A stretch of DNA of 17,902 nt from Candidatus Zhuqueibacterota bacterium 4484_219 (GCA_002085035.1 MZGM01000030.1:1-17902), one strand, 5' to 3'; positions 1-8,643 are shown, numbered from the stretch's first letter. Notes: generated by a model not told the origin, from the letters alone. Translations and numbers: made by a program.

Positions 1-2645
1 CTTCGTAAACGCCTCATCTGGGCATTAAATTTGCTAATAAGCATAGCCAGAACATATATTGCTAATACTGCAGTAACAAAAGCAATTAGGATAATGTAAG
101 GTGAAGAAGAGATTTCAAAAGCAGGATGGACAAACCGTAAGATGAAAAAAATCACAATAAAAATGAGAGCTACAGTAATAAGGCGCTTCTTGATCTCCAC
201 AAATCCAAAAAGTAGCCTTTCGGCAAAATAGGAAAATGGTAATAGGAGAGCAAGATAAAAGACTACTCCCTTAATCGTATCATTAGCTGTCCCCTGAACA
301 TCGGGATAGGCTCGAGCTTCTAAGCCCAATGCTTTGCGGACCTTTTTAATATAGAGATCATATTTCCTCGACTCCTTAGCTTTTTTGGCTTCCTCGAGCG
401 CTTTGGACGCACTTTGGTGAAGTTCTTCTACTCGTTGATTCCGAATACCATATTTCTTAAAATTTTTGAGTCGAGCTTCATCCAAAATATTCATATCCTG
501 AGCTACATGTAAGGGAGTGTTAAGAATAGCGCCCTTTTCCGGAGTATAGCCAATTCCCTCATAGTTTTCTGGGGTAGAATTAAGCAAAAGGAACCGTTTA
601 CTGAAAAGGCTGGTAAAAAACAATGCCTTAAAAGGGGTTTTAGGTTCGACAAAAATAGTGGCACAGGGTTCAACGTTGTTTGGTTCACGGCTTTGCTTTT
701 CCCAAATAGAAGTCCAATAGCTTCTCAAGGGGAATCCCCTTGCACTCAATATTTCCCCCATATCCAATACATTTAAATAGCGTGGGTCAACAAGCTCGAA
801 CACGTCCACGGGTTTGCTGCGGAACAAAACTATCGTAATCCGGTTTTCATCCCAGGTTAGAGGGACATCCAAAGGGAAATCGTCTTCCCAACCCAGATCT
901 GGAGCATAGATGAGTTCACCAGTAGTGGGGTCAATGCCATAACCTTCCAGGCCTGGATTTCCTGGACGCACGGTAGTCATGTAGAACTCACCGTTTTCAT
1001 CGCTTATCGCAAAGTTATCACCACGAACGCCCACGTAGACTTTCAAAGGACTCCGCACCACAGCTATGGCATTTTTCACAGGATCTTTAGGCATAAAACC
1101 ACGTCGAGGATGGAACTCAAGGAAACGACCCTTAACGCTTTTGCCATCATCTTTCAGTTCGATATCGCCCCGAGAGCGAAATTCAGGATCATTAGCTGCA
1201 CGGGCAAGCAAATAAGCCAAAAATCTGGTCTGTTTAGTCAAATTCTCGAAATTAACATTTTCAATAACATCGATAGGTGTATCCCATGCGGTACGAACAT
1301 CATTTAGGGTAATCAGGGCTAACCCCGGATTTCCGCAATGGGTAACTATTTCTGCATCAAAGGCAAATAAGGTACCCGAAAAATAGTTTCGCCAGCTTCG
1401 GCCTTTTGTTGGGGAAATAGAATTAATAAAGACGTCATCAACATTTTCATTCGCAAGTTGGGAGAAAGACTTAGCATAGGTAGCCATTCTTTTGCCAAAG
1501 GGGACAAAATAGCGAAATCTGTAATACTCGTCTGAAATATTCAGAGAAAGAGTTGGATTGTAAAAGGCGCCGGTGTAGAAAGTCCCTAATTGGGAATTGT
1601 GGCTGGAGAGATCGAGCCCGAGGAAAAGATGAAAATTGATGGGTGTTTTAATTCGCTGTCGGAAAATTCTTTTTTTGCGAGCATGTTTTTGGACAAAATC
1701 ATCTACTCCGGCCAAAGCCATAAAATGTCCTGAGGCAGCCATGAACATAATAGAACGTCTGGGATGAACCCTTTTAGAGAAGGTTCGGGCAATTTCTAAA
1801 AGAGCAGCAATTCCCGAAGCCTGGTCCGCGCCAGTGGCTAAAGCTGGTACTACGGACATTGCATCATAGTAAGCTTCTACTATAATTATTTGGTCTTTGT
1901 ATTTTGGATCGTTGCCTTCGATGAACCCAAAAATATTTCGGGTAACAACCTTTTCCCAATCCATCTTGGCTTTAAGATTGACTGGAACTGACTTTCGTTT
2001 TTGCAATAGCGTTAAAAGAAGTTCTCCATCTTGGGGGGAAATCCAGAACCGAGGGATATTCACCGGAAGACGAAGAAACTTGCGTTCAGCTTCTGCACGT
2101 AAAATATTCTTGGTAGGCAAGAAAATTACAGCTTTTGCACCTAACAAGCGAGCATTGAGAAAATTGGTGCCACTTTCAAAATCCATCAGCACGATGCTAT
2201 TTTCTACCTGCTTGCCATTAAAATCGCTCCAACGTCCTTGTTTCACATAGATAAGGTTTCCAGAAATGCCCTCCGGAGGTACGGTAGGGGTTCGAACAAA
2301 ATTGGGCCACAGACAATACAAAGCTAACTTCTTCCCTTCCGAGGGCAGGAAAATCTCTGCCCCCTTATCGATGGGCGCTACTAGTTGAAATTCTTCAGAA
2401 TGAACATTCTGCAAACCTATTGAGCGAAATTCCTTTTCGATGTACCGGGCTGCTGCTTTGTTACCAGGATAGCCCACAACTCGAGACCCTGAGCTACAAA
2501 GGGTAGAAATAGTCGTAACAATTCTCTGTTTGTTTACCGAGGCAATAATATTCTTAAGTTCCTCATCCGATTGTGCAAAACCCAAATAAGGGAATGTGAT
2601 TAAGAAAACCAACAATAGCTTCAATGTTTTTGCGAAGGATTTCAT
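1..2645 (-). CDS. M28-peptidase-like protein with C-terminal membrane segments (partial, C-terminus off window; probably catalytically inactive)
   Basis: The reading frame is open for 881 codons from ATG 2645 to the left edge. It starts with a Sec signal peptide (residues 1-24, ending FAQ). A region like the PA/M28 aminopeptidase fold covers about 30-480, followed by a beta-rich region (about 490-640) and a charged helical stretch (about 730-780). At least three hydrophobic segments follow (about 792-812, 820-838, 852-874), resembling the start of an FtsX/ABC-permease-like membrane domain. The M28 fold is recognisable from VEAYYDA (256-262), GADQASGIAALLEIA (272-286), RSIMFMAASGHF (297-308) and GLDLSS (343-348). 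The metal ligands are degenerate: the usual HxD His is Tyr259, the catalytic Glu-Glu pair is His307-Phe308, and the late SDH motif is FDA (429-431). The two metal-binding Asp positions are kept. It lies 58 bp after the DUF6785-type gene and is probably co-transcribed. No clear Shine-Dalgarno precedes the ATG. The family call is firm; lack of activity is inference. Confidence 0.8.
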   Translation of the reverse strand, partial: MKSFAKTLKLLLVFLITFPYLGFAQSDEELKNIIASVNKQRIVTTISTLCSSGSRVVGYPGNKAAARYIEKEFRSIGLQNVHSEEFQLVAPIDKGAEIFLPSEGKKLALYCLWPNFVRTPTVPPEGISGNLIYVKQGRWSDFNGKQVENSIVLMDFESGTNFLNARLLGAKAVIFLPTKNILRAEAERKFLRLPVNIPRFWISPQDGELLLTLLQKRKSVPVNLKAKMDWEKVVTRNIFGFIEGNDPKYKDQIIIVEAYYDAMSVVPALATGADQASGIAALLEIARTFSKRVHPRRSIMFMAASGHFMALAGVDDFVQKHARKKRIFRQRIKTPINFHLFLGLDLSSHNSQLGTFYTGAFYNPTLSLNISDEYYRFRYFVPFGKRMATYAKSFSQLANENVDDVFINSISPTKGRSWRNYFSGTLFAFDAEIVTHCGNPGLALITLNDVRTAWDTPIDVIENVNFENLTKQTRFLAYLLARAANDPEFRSRGDIELKDDGKSVKGRFLEFHPRRGFMPKDPVKNAIAVVRSPLKVYVGVRGDNFAISDENGEFYMTTVRPGNPGLEGYGIDPTTGELIYAPDLGWEDDFPLDVPLTWDENRITIVLFRSKPVDVFELVDPRYLNVLDMGEILSARGFPLRSYWTSIWEKQSREPNNVEPCATIFVEPKTPFKALFFTSLFSKRFLLLNSTPENYEGIGYTPEKGAILNTPLHVAQDMNILDEARLKNFKKYGIRNQRVEELHQSASKALEEAKKAKESRKYDLYIKKVRKALGLEARAYPDVQGTANDTIKGVVFYLALLLPFSYFAERLLFGFVEIKKRLITVALIFIVIFFILRFVHPAFEISSSPYIILIAFVTAVLAIYVLAMLISKFNAQMRRLR

Positions 2646-2703
2646 GGCAGACGGATCAATATTTCGGATTAACCGATTTGAAAATGTGAACTATCATAGG
2701 CGA

Positions 2704-4656
2704 TTACCATCCAGAAATAATACCAAATGAAACTTGCGAAAACATGTCGACAACCGTCCAAAATCCGGCAGCAGCAAACTGCCCCAGAATCAAACCAAAG
2801 AAAAAGGGCCTAACACGGCGAAACAATTTAACTCCGCCGTATTTAAGAATCAACATTTTAAAAAACCAGGCGATAAAAACTGAAAACCAACTCAATTCGA
2901 TAGGCAAAAGCCGCGCCAGAGCAAATCCGATAGGATGAACAGGCCAACCAGCAAATCGATATCGGAAAAACATCAATCCCCCCATCACGGTTCCCCCCAG
3001 ACCTAGAAAAGACAGCCGCGATAGATCGGCAGGAATTGGATTTCGTAGTTTATTAACCATATCTTCAAAAGGGAATGTGGCTCCTCCTCGGAATACGAAA
3101 ACACCATGAAAGTTTAATGCTCCTTCAGAATAACAAATATACAAAGTGTACCATAGTGAAAGCACAACAGCCAAAAAAACTGCAAGTGCAATAGGTTTTA
3201 ATAAAGATCTCAACCGCATTTTGACAATACTGCCTAACTTAGCAGCATGGGCAAAAGCGGGCATGATTAAAGCTTTGAGGTCACCAGTCCAAATGTAAGA
3301 AAATGCCAATCCACTGAAAGTAGAAGGGGTGAATGACTTTGTTCCCAGAGCGTAGGCTGTGAAGGATGGAGCAATGACTGGAGAACGAAGATACACTAAA
3401 CCACTATCAATGACAACTTTGGTAACACCCAAGTAAGCTATTCCCGCTATTGCAAGAAGAAATATGGCAATTAGTGGTGACATTCCAGCAAATATTAACC
3501 ATCCAACCAAAAAGATAACTCCCAATATTAACCCAAAAACTGCCACTCGATAAGAAAAAAACTCTTCTGAGTCATTAATGGTAGGATCCCCGGTAAAAGC
3601 TTTTCGGAAAACATCACGAATATGACTTCTGGCCATCCAAAGACTAACAAGTACAAACAGAATAAAAGCTCCATAACCCTGCCACTCTATAGCCGGTTCT
3701 CCATAACTGTACATATTATCTCCAGCTCCCAGAGAAAAACCAAATTGTGCATACATTGCTTCCTGAAGTTTGATTAATATATGGAAAAGCCAAATACTCA
3801 GAGAAACATCCAGGTTAATTAAATAAGCATAGCCGATAATAGGGAAATACAATCTGATGCTTAAACTGTGGCCCGCTGGCAATATTTGAGCACTTCCTGT
3901 GGTGGCAATTTTCCCAAGAAAGGGATAAAATTCTGAGAGACAGTTCCAGGACAGAATAAAAGCCGGAATAGCGAAACCAATCCAGAACAGAGAATTTTTC
4001 ATCAAGGCAGGCCACTTAGGTTTAGGACCGGGTTCCTCACGCATCATCTCAAAAGGAACCTGAGCAAGTGGGAAGGTAAGTCGTTCTTTTTCAACCCATT
4101 GTTTTCGCAAGATAACCACTACGCACAAACATACGAAAATCAAAACAGCAGCAAAGCTAAGCCACATCGCCAGGGGTAATAGCCAGGCGTTCCAGGGAAT
4201 TGAGGCTCCCGGAGATAATCCTTCCCAAAACTGACGAATTGCTTCGGGGTCTCGGGGAGCCATCCACTTTGGAATGTATGGATCAAGAAACTCTGCCCAG
4301 CGATTTTCTGGAGTAGCATAATAAAAGGGAGCAGCTAAAGTGGAAACCAATAAACCGGTAAGCGCATTGGTGGGAATAGCAGCACTGACTATCAGCATTA
4401 CAAAAATCGTAACCAGCTCGCTGCTAGTAAATGCCCACTCTGCCTTAATATACTTAAGCAAAACATTGACGCCACCTACGAGGACAAAAAAAAGGAAAAC
4501 TACACCCAAAGGTAAATAATTAGCAGTAACATAAGAACCACGTAGAGCATAATTAACATAGGGGCTGGATATCGAAAGGATAATTACTGCTATTGTTCCT
4601 ACCAGTACCGACCGCCATGTTACTCCACTGAACTTACTGGTGTGCTGTTTTAGCAT
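2704..4656 (-). CDS. Polytopic membrane protein of the DUF6785/DUF6784 (OPT-transporter-like) type
   Basis: A 650-residue protein that is hydrophobic almost throughout, with about 12-14 predicted membrane segments (for example 18-36, 48-66, 78-96, 158-182 and several more to about 640). The sequence and length resemble the DUF6785/DUF6784 proteins found in Planctomycetes and FCB-like genomes, which look like distant relatives of oligopeptide (OPT) transporters. I recognise this by general resemblance only, and the substrate is unknown. Conserved-looking segments are SSELVTIFVMLIVSAAIPTN (78-97) and the re-entrant-like TKVVIDSGLVYLRSP near residue 405. The ATG at 4656 opens the frame without a strong Shine-Dalgarno. 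The gene has its own promoter-like sequence upstream and is followed after 58 bp by the M28-like gene, so the two may work together at the envelope, perhaps in peptide or amino-acid uptake. That role is inference. Confidence 0.65.
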   Translation of the reverse strand: MLKQHTSKFSGVTWRSVLVGTIAVIILSISSPYVNYALRGSYVTANYLPLGVVFLFFVLVGGVNVLLKYIKAEWAFTSSELVTIFVMLIVSAAIPTNALTGLLVSTLAAPFYYATPENRWAEFLDPYIPKWMAPRDPEAIRQFWEGLSPGASIPWNAWLLPLAMWLSFAAVLIFVCLCVVVILRKQWVEKERLTFPLAQVPFEMMREEPGPKPKWPALMKNSLFWIGFAIPAFILSWNCLSEFYPFLGKIATTGSAQILPAGHSLSIRLYFPIIGYAYLINLDVSLSIWLFHILIKLQEAMYAQFGFSLGAGDNMYSYGEPAIEWQGYGAFILFVLVSLWMARSHIRDVFRKAFTGDPTINDSEEFFSYRVAVFGLILGVIFLVGWLIFAGMSPLIAIFLLAIAGIAYLGVTKVVIDSGLVYLRSPVIAPSFTAYALGTKSFTPSTFSGLAFSYIWTGDLKALIMPAFAHAAKLGSIVKMRLRSLLKPIALAVFLAVVLSLWYTLYICYSEGALNFHGVFVFRGGATFPFEDMVNKLRNPIPADLSRLSFLGLGGTVMGGLMFFRYRFAGWPVHPIGFALARLLPIELSWFSVFIAWFFKMLILKYGGVKLFRRVRPFFFGLILGQFAAAGFWTVVDMFSQVSFGIISGW

Positions 4657-4726
4657 TCTCTATCGCTCACTATTGGCAACTAACTGCTGGTTAATTCTAT
4701 TTCTATCAGTCTTACAGTTGAGAGGT

Positions 4727-4755
4727 AATATAAAAATATTCCCTGAAGTAATCAA
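4727..4755 (-). promoter_or_regulatory. Sigma-70-type promoter for the DUF6785/M28-like operon
   Basis: On the minus strand TTGATT (4750-4755) and TATATT (4727-4732) are separated by exactly 17 nt. This gives a 5' leader of about 65 nt before the ATG at 4656. It lies just past the terminator of the ftsK-lolA unit, as expected for a separate transcription unit. Confidence 0.5.
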
Positions 4756-4778
4756 GACTTTTTTGAAATGCTTCCATC

Positions 4779-4818
4779 AAAAAATAACCTCCCGAACCCT
4801 TCAACTTCCTGGGAGGTT
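4779..4818 (-). terminator. Rho-independent terminator after lolA
   Basis: Read on the minus strand, AACCTCCC (4811-4818) pairs perfectly with GGGAGGTT (4786-4793) across a 17-nt loop. One base later comes a run of six T (4779-4784). It begins 28 nt after the lolA stop and should end the ftsK-lolA transcript. Confidence 0.7.
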
Positions 4819-4845
4819 GAAACTTCATCTGTTGCAACTTCGGTT

Positions 4846-5511
4846 TTAGCGCATATCTATTACTTCTACTTGGGGAGGAAACTGAAATTGAAATAAATCG
4901 TTGGATAACTTTTTCCCTAAGATCATATTCTTAATTTCGTAAATAGTGACATTCTGATTTACATCGACGTAGGATAATCTACGGGTAATCCACTGCTTTC
5001 CATCAATCCAAACATCCATTTTTTGAATGTAATTATCTTCGGTATGGGGTAATAGCTGCAAATGATAACATAAAAACCCACCGATTGTTTCCTTCCCTAA
5101 TAACTTTGCTGAAAATTCTTTGGAATATTTGACCAATAATTTTTTCGGCAGTAGCGTACTTTCTGTCTTTTGTAAGTCGTCTATAATCACTTGGTTATTG
5201 GGAATATCATAAGTCCAAACGGTTTTACCATCACAGATGATAAATTGTTCCTGGGTTTCGATACGAAATTTGTCGCCGGGACCAATGAGCAACTTACCAT
5301 TAAAAGTCTGCACTTCATCCACCATAGTCCAGTGGAAAGTCTGAGTAAATTCTGCCTCCAAGGTTTGGGCTTTGGTAAATTTCTGTTGAACCTTACGAAT
5401 AATCTCCTTAGCCTTTGAGTCCCCGGCACTCAGCACCTGATTAAAAAATGGAAAGATCAGTTGCAGCAACACGAGTGCGAAGGCCGATTTCTTAAATGTA
5501 GTTACTTTCAT
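4846..5511 (-). CDS. lolA: Outer-membrane lipoprotein carrier protein LolA
   Basis: LolA is the periplasmic chaperone that takes lipoproteins from the inner-membrane LolCDE complex to the outer membrane. From ATG 5511 the protein has 221 residues, close to the family's usual length. It has a Sec signal peptide (about 1-29, ending LSAG) and then the typical LolA start: a helix with IIRKVQQKFTKAQTLEAEFTQTF, followed by alternating beta strands (FNGKLLIGPGDKFRIE, FIICDGKTVWTYDIPNNQVII) that form the half-barrel. The C-terminal MDVWIDGKQWITRRLSYVD also matches the family. An in-frame TTG at 5517 would add only two residues and has no better ribosome site, so ATG is preferred. The upstream neighbour on the same strand is ftsK; this pairing is common in Bacteroidetes-like genomes. 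A strong terminator follows. Confidence 0.9.
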   Translation of the reverse strand: MKVTTFKKSAFALVLLQLIFPFFNQVLSAGDSKAKEIIRKVQQKFTKAQTLEAEFTQTFHWTMVDEVQTFNGKLLIGPGDKFRIETQEQFIICDGKTVWTYDIPNNQVIIDDLQKTESTLLPKKLLVKYSKEFSAKLLGKETIGGFLCYHLQLLPHTEDNYIQKMDVWIDGKQWITRRLSYVDVNQNVTIYEIKNMILGKKLSNDLFQFQFPPQVEVIDMR

Positions 5512-5622
5512 TTTCAAATAATCTTTTTGGGATTAAGAGAATTTTTGACGGCACTTTCGTTTAAACCAATTTCAAAAAACTTCGCCGAACCAGAAAGTCT
5601 ATCCGAAAACCCTGTACCTCAC

Positions 5623-5734
5623 CCCCTCGCCCCTTCTCCTACCAGGCGAAGGGAACTGACTTCCTCCGATTCTCCCCCTTCCTCATTACTGCTGCTATTA
5701 ATAAAAAATCACCCTTAATCCAATTGGAGAAGGG
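5623..5734. repeat. Degenerate inverted-repeat element between ftsK and lolA
   Basis: The 245-bp gap between ftsK and lolA holds a C-rich stretch (CCCCCTCGCCCCTTCTCC) resembling the CTCACCCCC...CCCTTCTCC interspersed repeats seen in many bacterial genomes. CCCTTCTCC (5631-5639) is the exact inverse of GGAGAAGGG (5726-5734). A shorter local hairpin, CCCTTC (5631-5636) with GAAGGG, sits inside. No coding potential is evident. It may be a decayed miniature element, but with one copy in view this is tentative. Confidence 0.35.
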
Positions 5735-5756
5735 AATCACCTTCTTTGGGAAAAAA

Positions 5757-8114
5757 TCAGATAATTCCCATCTCTTCCAGGTCTTCTTCAGTCACAAGCA
5801 CTTCACGTGCCTTGCTACCATCAAAAACACCGACGAACCCTGCTTGCTCCATCTGATCGATAAGGCGGGCAGCGCGGGCATATCCAATACGCAATCGTCG
5901 CTGCAGTAATGAGATCGAGCCCTGATTATGTCGCACAACCAATTTTAATGCCTCGTTGAACAATTCGTCGCGTTGTCCAGCAAGTTGTCCTACCTGTCCG
6001 CTTATCTCTGCCTCCTTTTCAAATGGCAGTTCCAAAGGCGGAAAAGCCGGCTGAGCCGCTACATAATCAACGATACGGGCAATTTCCTGGGTAGAAACAT
6101 AGGCACTATGCAATCGAATTGGCAGTGGTTCACGTGGTGGCTGAAATAGCATGTCCCCTTTGCCCAGAAGTCTCTCTGCACCATTGATATCTAAAACTAC
6201 TCGAGAATCGGTTTTGGAAGCTACTTGAAAAGCGATGCGGCAGGGGAAGTTAGCCTTGATTGCCCCGGTAATGACATCTGTAGAAGGACGTTGGGTAGCA
6301 ACAATCAAATGAATCCCCACGGCCCGGGAAAGGTGCGCAAGTCGCCCGATTGGTTCCTCGATTTCCCTGTCAGCCACCATCATTAAGTCAGCAAGTTCAT
6401 CAATTATCACAATGATGTAAGGAAGCTTTTGTAGATTTTTTTCGGCAACTACATTCGGCGGTTGTTCTTCTACCCAAGCATTGTAATCCTCTAAAATACG
6501 AACATTCGCTTTAGATAGAATTTTGTACCGTCGTTCCATTTCAAACCCCAGTCGCCTAAGAATAGAAATAGCATTTTCAGGGGTAGTTATCACATCTTCA
6601 TTTAGACCAGATAGAGTAATCAGATGATGTCGTCTTAATTTTGCGTAGATTGAAAGTTCCAATTTCTTAGGATCGATCAAGATGAAACGCACTTCTTCGG
6701 GGGTATGCTTGAACAGTAAACTGGCGATAATGGCATTGAGGCATACGCTTTTGCCCGAACCGGTGGAACCTGCCACCAACAGATGCGGCATAGCAGTAAG
6801 ATCGGTGACGTAAACCTGACCAGTAGTGTCTACACCTAAACCGAGAGTAAGCCGGGAGGTGGCTTGCTGAAATTCAGTCGACTCAATAACGTTACGAAAA
6901 GGTACCAGCGAAGGTTGAGGATTAGGGATTTCAATACCTACTGCCGCTTTGCCAGGAATCGGAGCAATGATGCGAATTTGTTTAGCTTTGAGCACCAGTG
7001 CCAGGTCATCGGCAATATTTTGAAATTTGCTAATTTTCACTCCCGGTGCCGGTTCTACTTCAAAGCGAGTAATCACCGGACCCGGGTGTATTTGAACAAC
7101 CTTACCTTGAACTCCATAGAGTGCTAATTTTTGCTCCAGTGTCCTGGCTTCCTGCATTAACTCTTCCTGCCGTCTTTCCCAATCGATAGTTACAAATTCA
7201 TCGAGTAGGTCAATGGGAGGAAGACGATAATCGGCTGGTACCGAAACCACCTGACCTTCGCTGGTGGCATCAAAACTTCCAGGCTCTCCAGCTTCTTCAT
7301 CTAAAGAAAAAGTGAGCTTCTCGCTACTAATTTCAGGTGATTTCGAAACAGAAACAATTTCCGCTTCTACTTCTTTTTCGTCCTCTGCAATTTCAAACGA
7401 TAATTCTTCTTGCTTAGAGGAGGTAGAGGGAACAATTTTTCCGGGAGGGGAGGTTACTTCTGGAGCCTGGAAATGTGCCAACTTCTGCTCTCGGAGTTTT
7501 TGCTTGAGCGCACGGTGCCGCTCTTTTGCCTCTTTCCAGGACGCAATCCCCTGGCGAAATCTTTGCAAAACATTGTTAATCAAGTCAAAAAACCCTGCCA
7601 GGCTAATGTTAGTCATCGAAATAAAAGCTATCAGCATGGCTGCAAACAGCACCAGCACGCCACCAATTGCTCCCAAGTAACGATAAAGCAAAAAGGCAAT
7701 AAATGCTCCTACATGACCATTGAACTCATAATTAACACTAACAGTTTCAGGCGAAATTGTCCGAGGTAAAGCGAATGCTACTGAAAAACAAAGGGCAAAA
7801 AACAAGGCGTAGCCGGTGTGACGAAGCAAGGAAATAACAAACCCACGAGTAACAATAGTCCATCCCCAGAGAATCAGTAAAAAAGGCAATACCAAAGCCG
7901 GATAACCTATAGTGTAATTAAATAAATAAAAAGCCAACCATGCCCCAGCCAGCCCCAGCCAGTTGGCTACTCTTTCGCGGCTACTGCTATTAGGCCAATC
8001 GGTAACATGGTAGGAAACAAGACTTAACAGAATCAGAACTCCCAAAATAATCAACAACAATCCGAGGAGTTCTTCCTTTTTCCGCGTAGCTTTTGATTTA
8101 TTACGTCTTTTCAT
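5757..8114 (-). CDS. ftsK: DNA translocase FtsK/SpoIIIE
   Basis: FtsK is the septum-anchored ATPase that pumps chromosomal DNA and aids dimer resolution and cell division. The ATG at 8114 gives 785 residues; an in-frame TTG at 8150 would add 12 residues, and the basic MKRRNKSK start looks like the true N-terminus. Membrane segments lie at about 16-34, 54-70, 72-90, 100-118 and 133-168. An acidic linker of about 185-300 follows, then the beta motor region, with Walker A GSTGSGKS at 449-456 and Walker B YIIVIIDELADLM at 566-578. VATQRPSTDVITGAIKANFP is the usual motif after Walker B. The last 70 residues form the gamma winged helix that reads DNA polarity (SISLLQRRLRIGYARAARLI). All key motifs are intact. 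There is no clear Shine-Dalgarno. lolA follows downstream. Confidence 0.95.
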   Translation of the reverse strand: MKRRNKSKATRKKEELLGLLLIILGVLILLSLVSYHVTDWPNSSSRERVANWLGLAGAWLAFYLFNYTIGYPALVLPFLLILWGWTIVTRGFVISLLRHTGYALFFALCFSVAFALPRTISPETVSVNYEFNGHVGAFIAFLLYRYLGAIGGVLVLFAAMLIAFISMTNISLAGFFDLINNVLQRFRQGIASWKEAKERHRALKQKLREQKLAHFQAPEVTSPPGKIVPSTSSKQEELSFEIAEDEKEVEAEIVSVSKSPEISSEKLTFSLDEEAGEPGSFDATSEGQVVSVPADYRLPPIDLLDEFVTIDWERRQEELMQEARTLEQKLALYGVQGKVVQIHPGPVITRFEVEPAPGVKISKFQNIADDLALVLKAKQIRIIAPIPGKAAVGIEIPNPQPSLVPFRNVIESTEFQQATSRLTLGLGVDTTGQVYVTDLTAMPHLLVAGSTGSGKSVCLNAIIASLLFKHTPEEVRFILIDPKKLELSIYAKLRRHHLITLSGLNEDVITTPENAISILRRLGFEMERRYKILSKANVRILEDYNAWVEEQPPNVVAEKNLQKLPYIIVIIDELADLMMVADREIEEPIGRLAHLSRAVGIHLIVATQRPSTDVITGAIKANFPCRIAFQVASKTDSRVVLDINGAERLLGKGDMLFQPPREPLPIRLHSAYVSTQEIARIVDYVAAQPAFPPLELPFEKEAEISGQVGQLAGQRDELFNEALKLVVRHNQGSISLLQRRLRIGYARAARLIDQMEQAGFVGVFDGSKAREVLVTEEDLEEMGII

Positions 8115-8488
8115 GGTAATAACACTTTTTATTTTGAAAACACTAACCAAATATTTAGTCTTTGTATGGTGTGATAATTCTTTTTGCTGGATAGCACACC
8201 GTTCTCATAATTTACCATCAATCCCACCCCAAAGCCATCAACGGAATATCTAATCAATACAGAAAAATCAATGTAGTAAATTAAATGAACTTTTTAGAGG
8301 AATCGTTTTACCAACCAATACCTCGTCGACCCCCATAGCATATTTGTCGTACTCACCTGATAGAAAATAATCTTCTTTCTCCATCCTATGAAATGCAAGT
8401 TTGACTTTAGAATAGCAATAAATATTTAATATGCTTATTAATGGCGCTGATAATCATCTTTCCGCCCTCCCTTAAAGTGTTAATAATA
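8115..8488. other. Non-coding stretch upstream of ftsK
   Basis: This AT-rich gap holds no recognisable gene or RNA. It should contain the ftsK promoter on the minus strand, but I find no convincing -35/-10 pair. A 6-bp inverted repeat, GGTGTG (8168-8173) with CACACC (8195-8200), lies in the ftsK leader. A short minus-strand frame of 38 codons (8268-8384) is open but has no ribosome site. Confidence 0.4.
8477..8488 (+). repeat. Left copy of a 12-bp direct repeat (putative target-site duplication)
   Basis: GTGTTAATAATA at 8477-8488 is repeated exactly at 8632-8643, on the outer edges of the element at 8489-8631. Confidence 0.6.
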
Positions 8489-8631
8489 TAGACTTCTGCA
8501 AAATAGACAATTTACATCTTAAATTAATGGTAGTTGCAACCTTTAGGTTGCGTAAGGCACTATAAACATAGAAATTATGACTCGCAGGCTGAAGCCTGCG
8601 GCTACCAATTTTCGCATTTTGCAGAAGTCTG
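8489..8631. mobile_element. MITE-like element with REPIN-like inner hairpins
   Basis: A 143-bp non-coding insertion. Its ends carry a perfect 15-bp inverted repeat, AGACTTCTGCAAAAT (8490-8504) against ATTTTGCAGAAGTCT (8616-8630). A 12-bp direct repeat flanks it on both sides. Inside are two hairpins: GCAACCT-TT-AGGTTGC (8536-8551) and CGCAGGCT-GA-AGCCTGCG (8583-8600). Each is preceded on its own strand by GGTAG (8529-8533 on plus; 8602-8606 read on minus), so the halves are inverted copies of one unit, as in REP doublets moved by RAYT-type Y1 transposases. The terminal repeats and direct repeat instead suggest a DDE-type transposase. No transposase gene is in view. It sits between comB and ftsK and disrupts neither. 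Confidence 0.7.
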
Positions 8632-8643
8632 GTGTTAATAATA
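8632..8643 (+). repeat. Right copy of the 12-bp direct repeat
   Basis: GTGTTAATAATA, identical to 8477-8488. One extra base separates it from the terminal inverted repeat on each side. Confidence 0.6.

Noticed and set aside
1897..2250. Plus-strand open frame of 117 codons
   Set aside because: Antisense to the M28-like gene, whose own frame encodes clear motifs and a signal peptide; composition is an Arg/Ser-rich shadow.
7264..7769. Two plus-strand open frames of 138 and 119 codons
   Set aside because: They lie antisense to the FtsK N-terminal membrane and linker region, overlap each other in different frames, and show no family features or ribosome sites.
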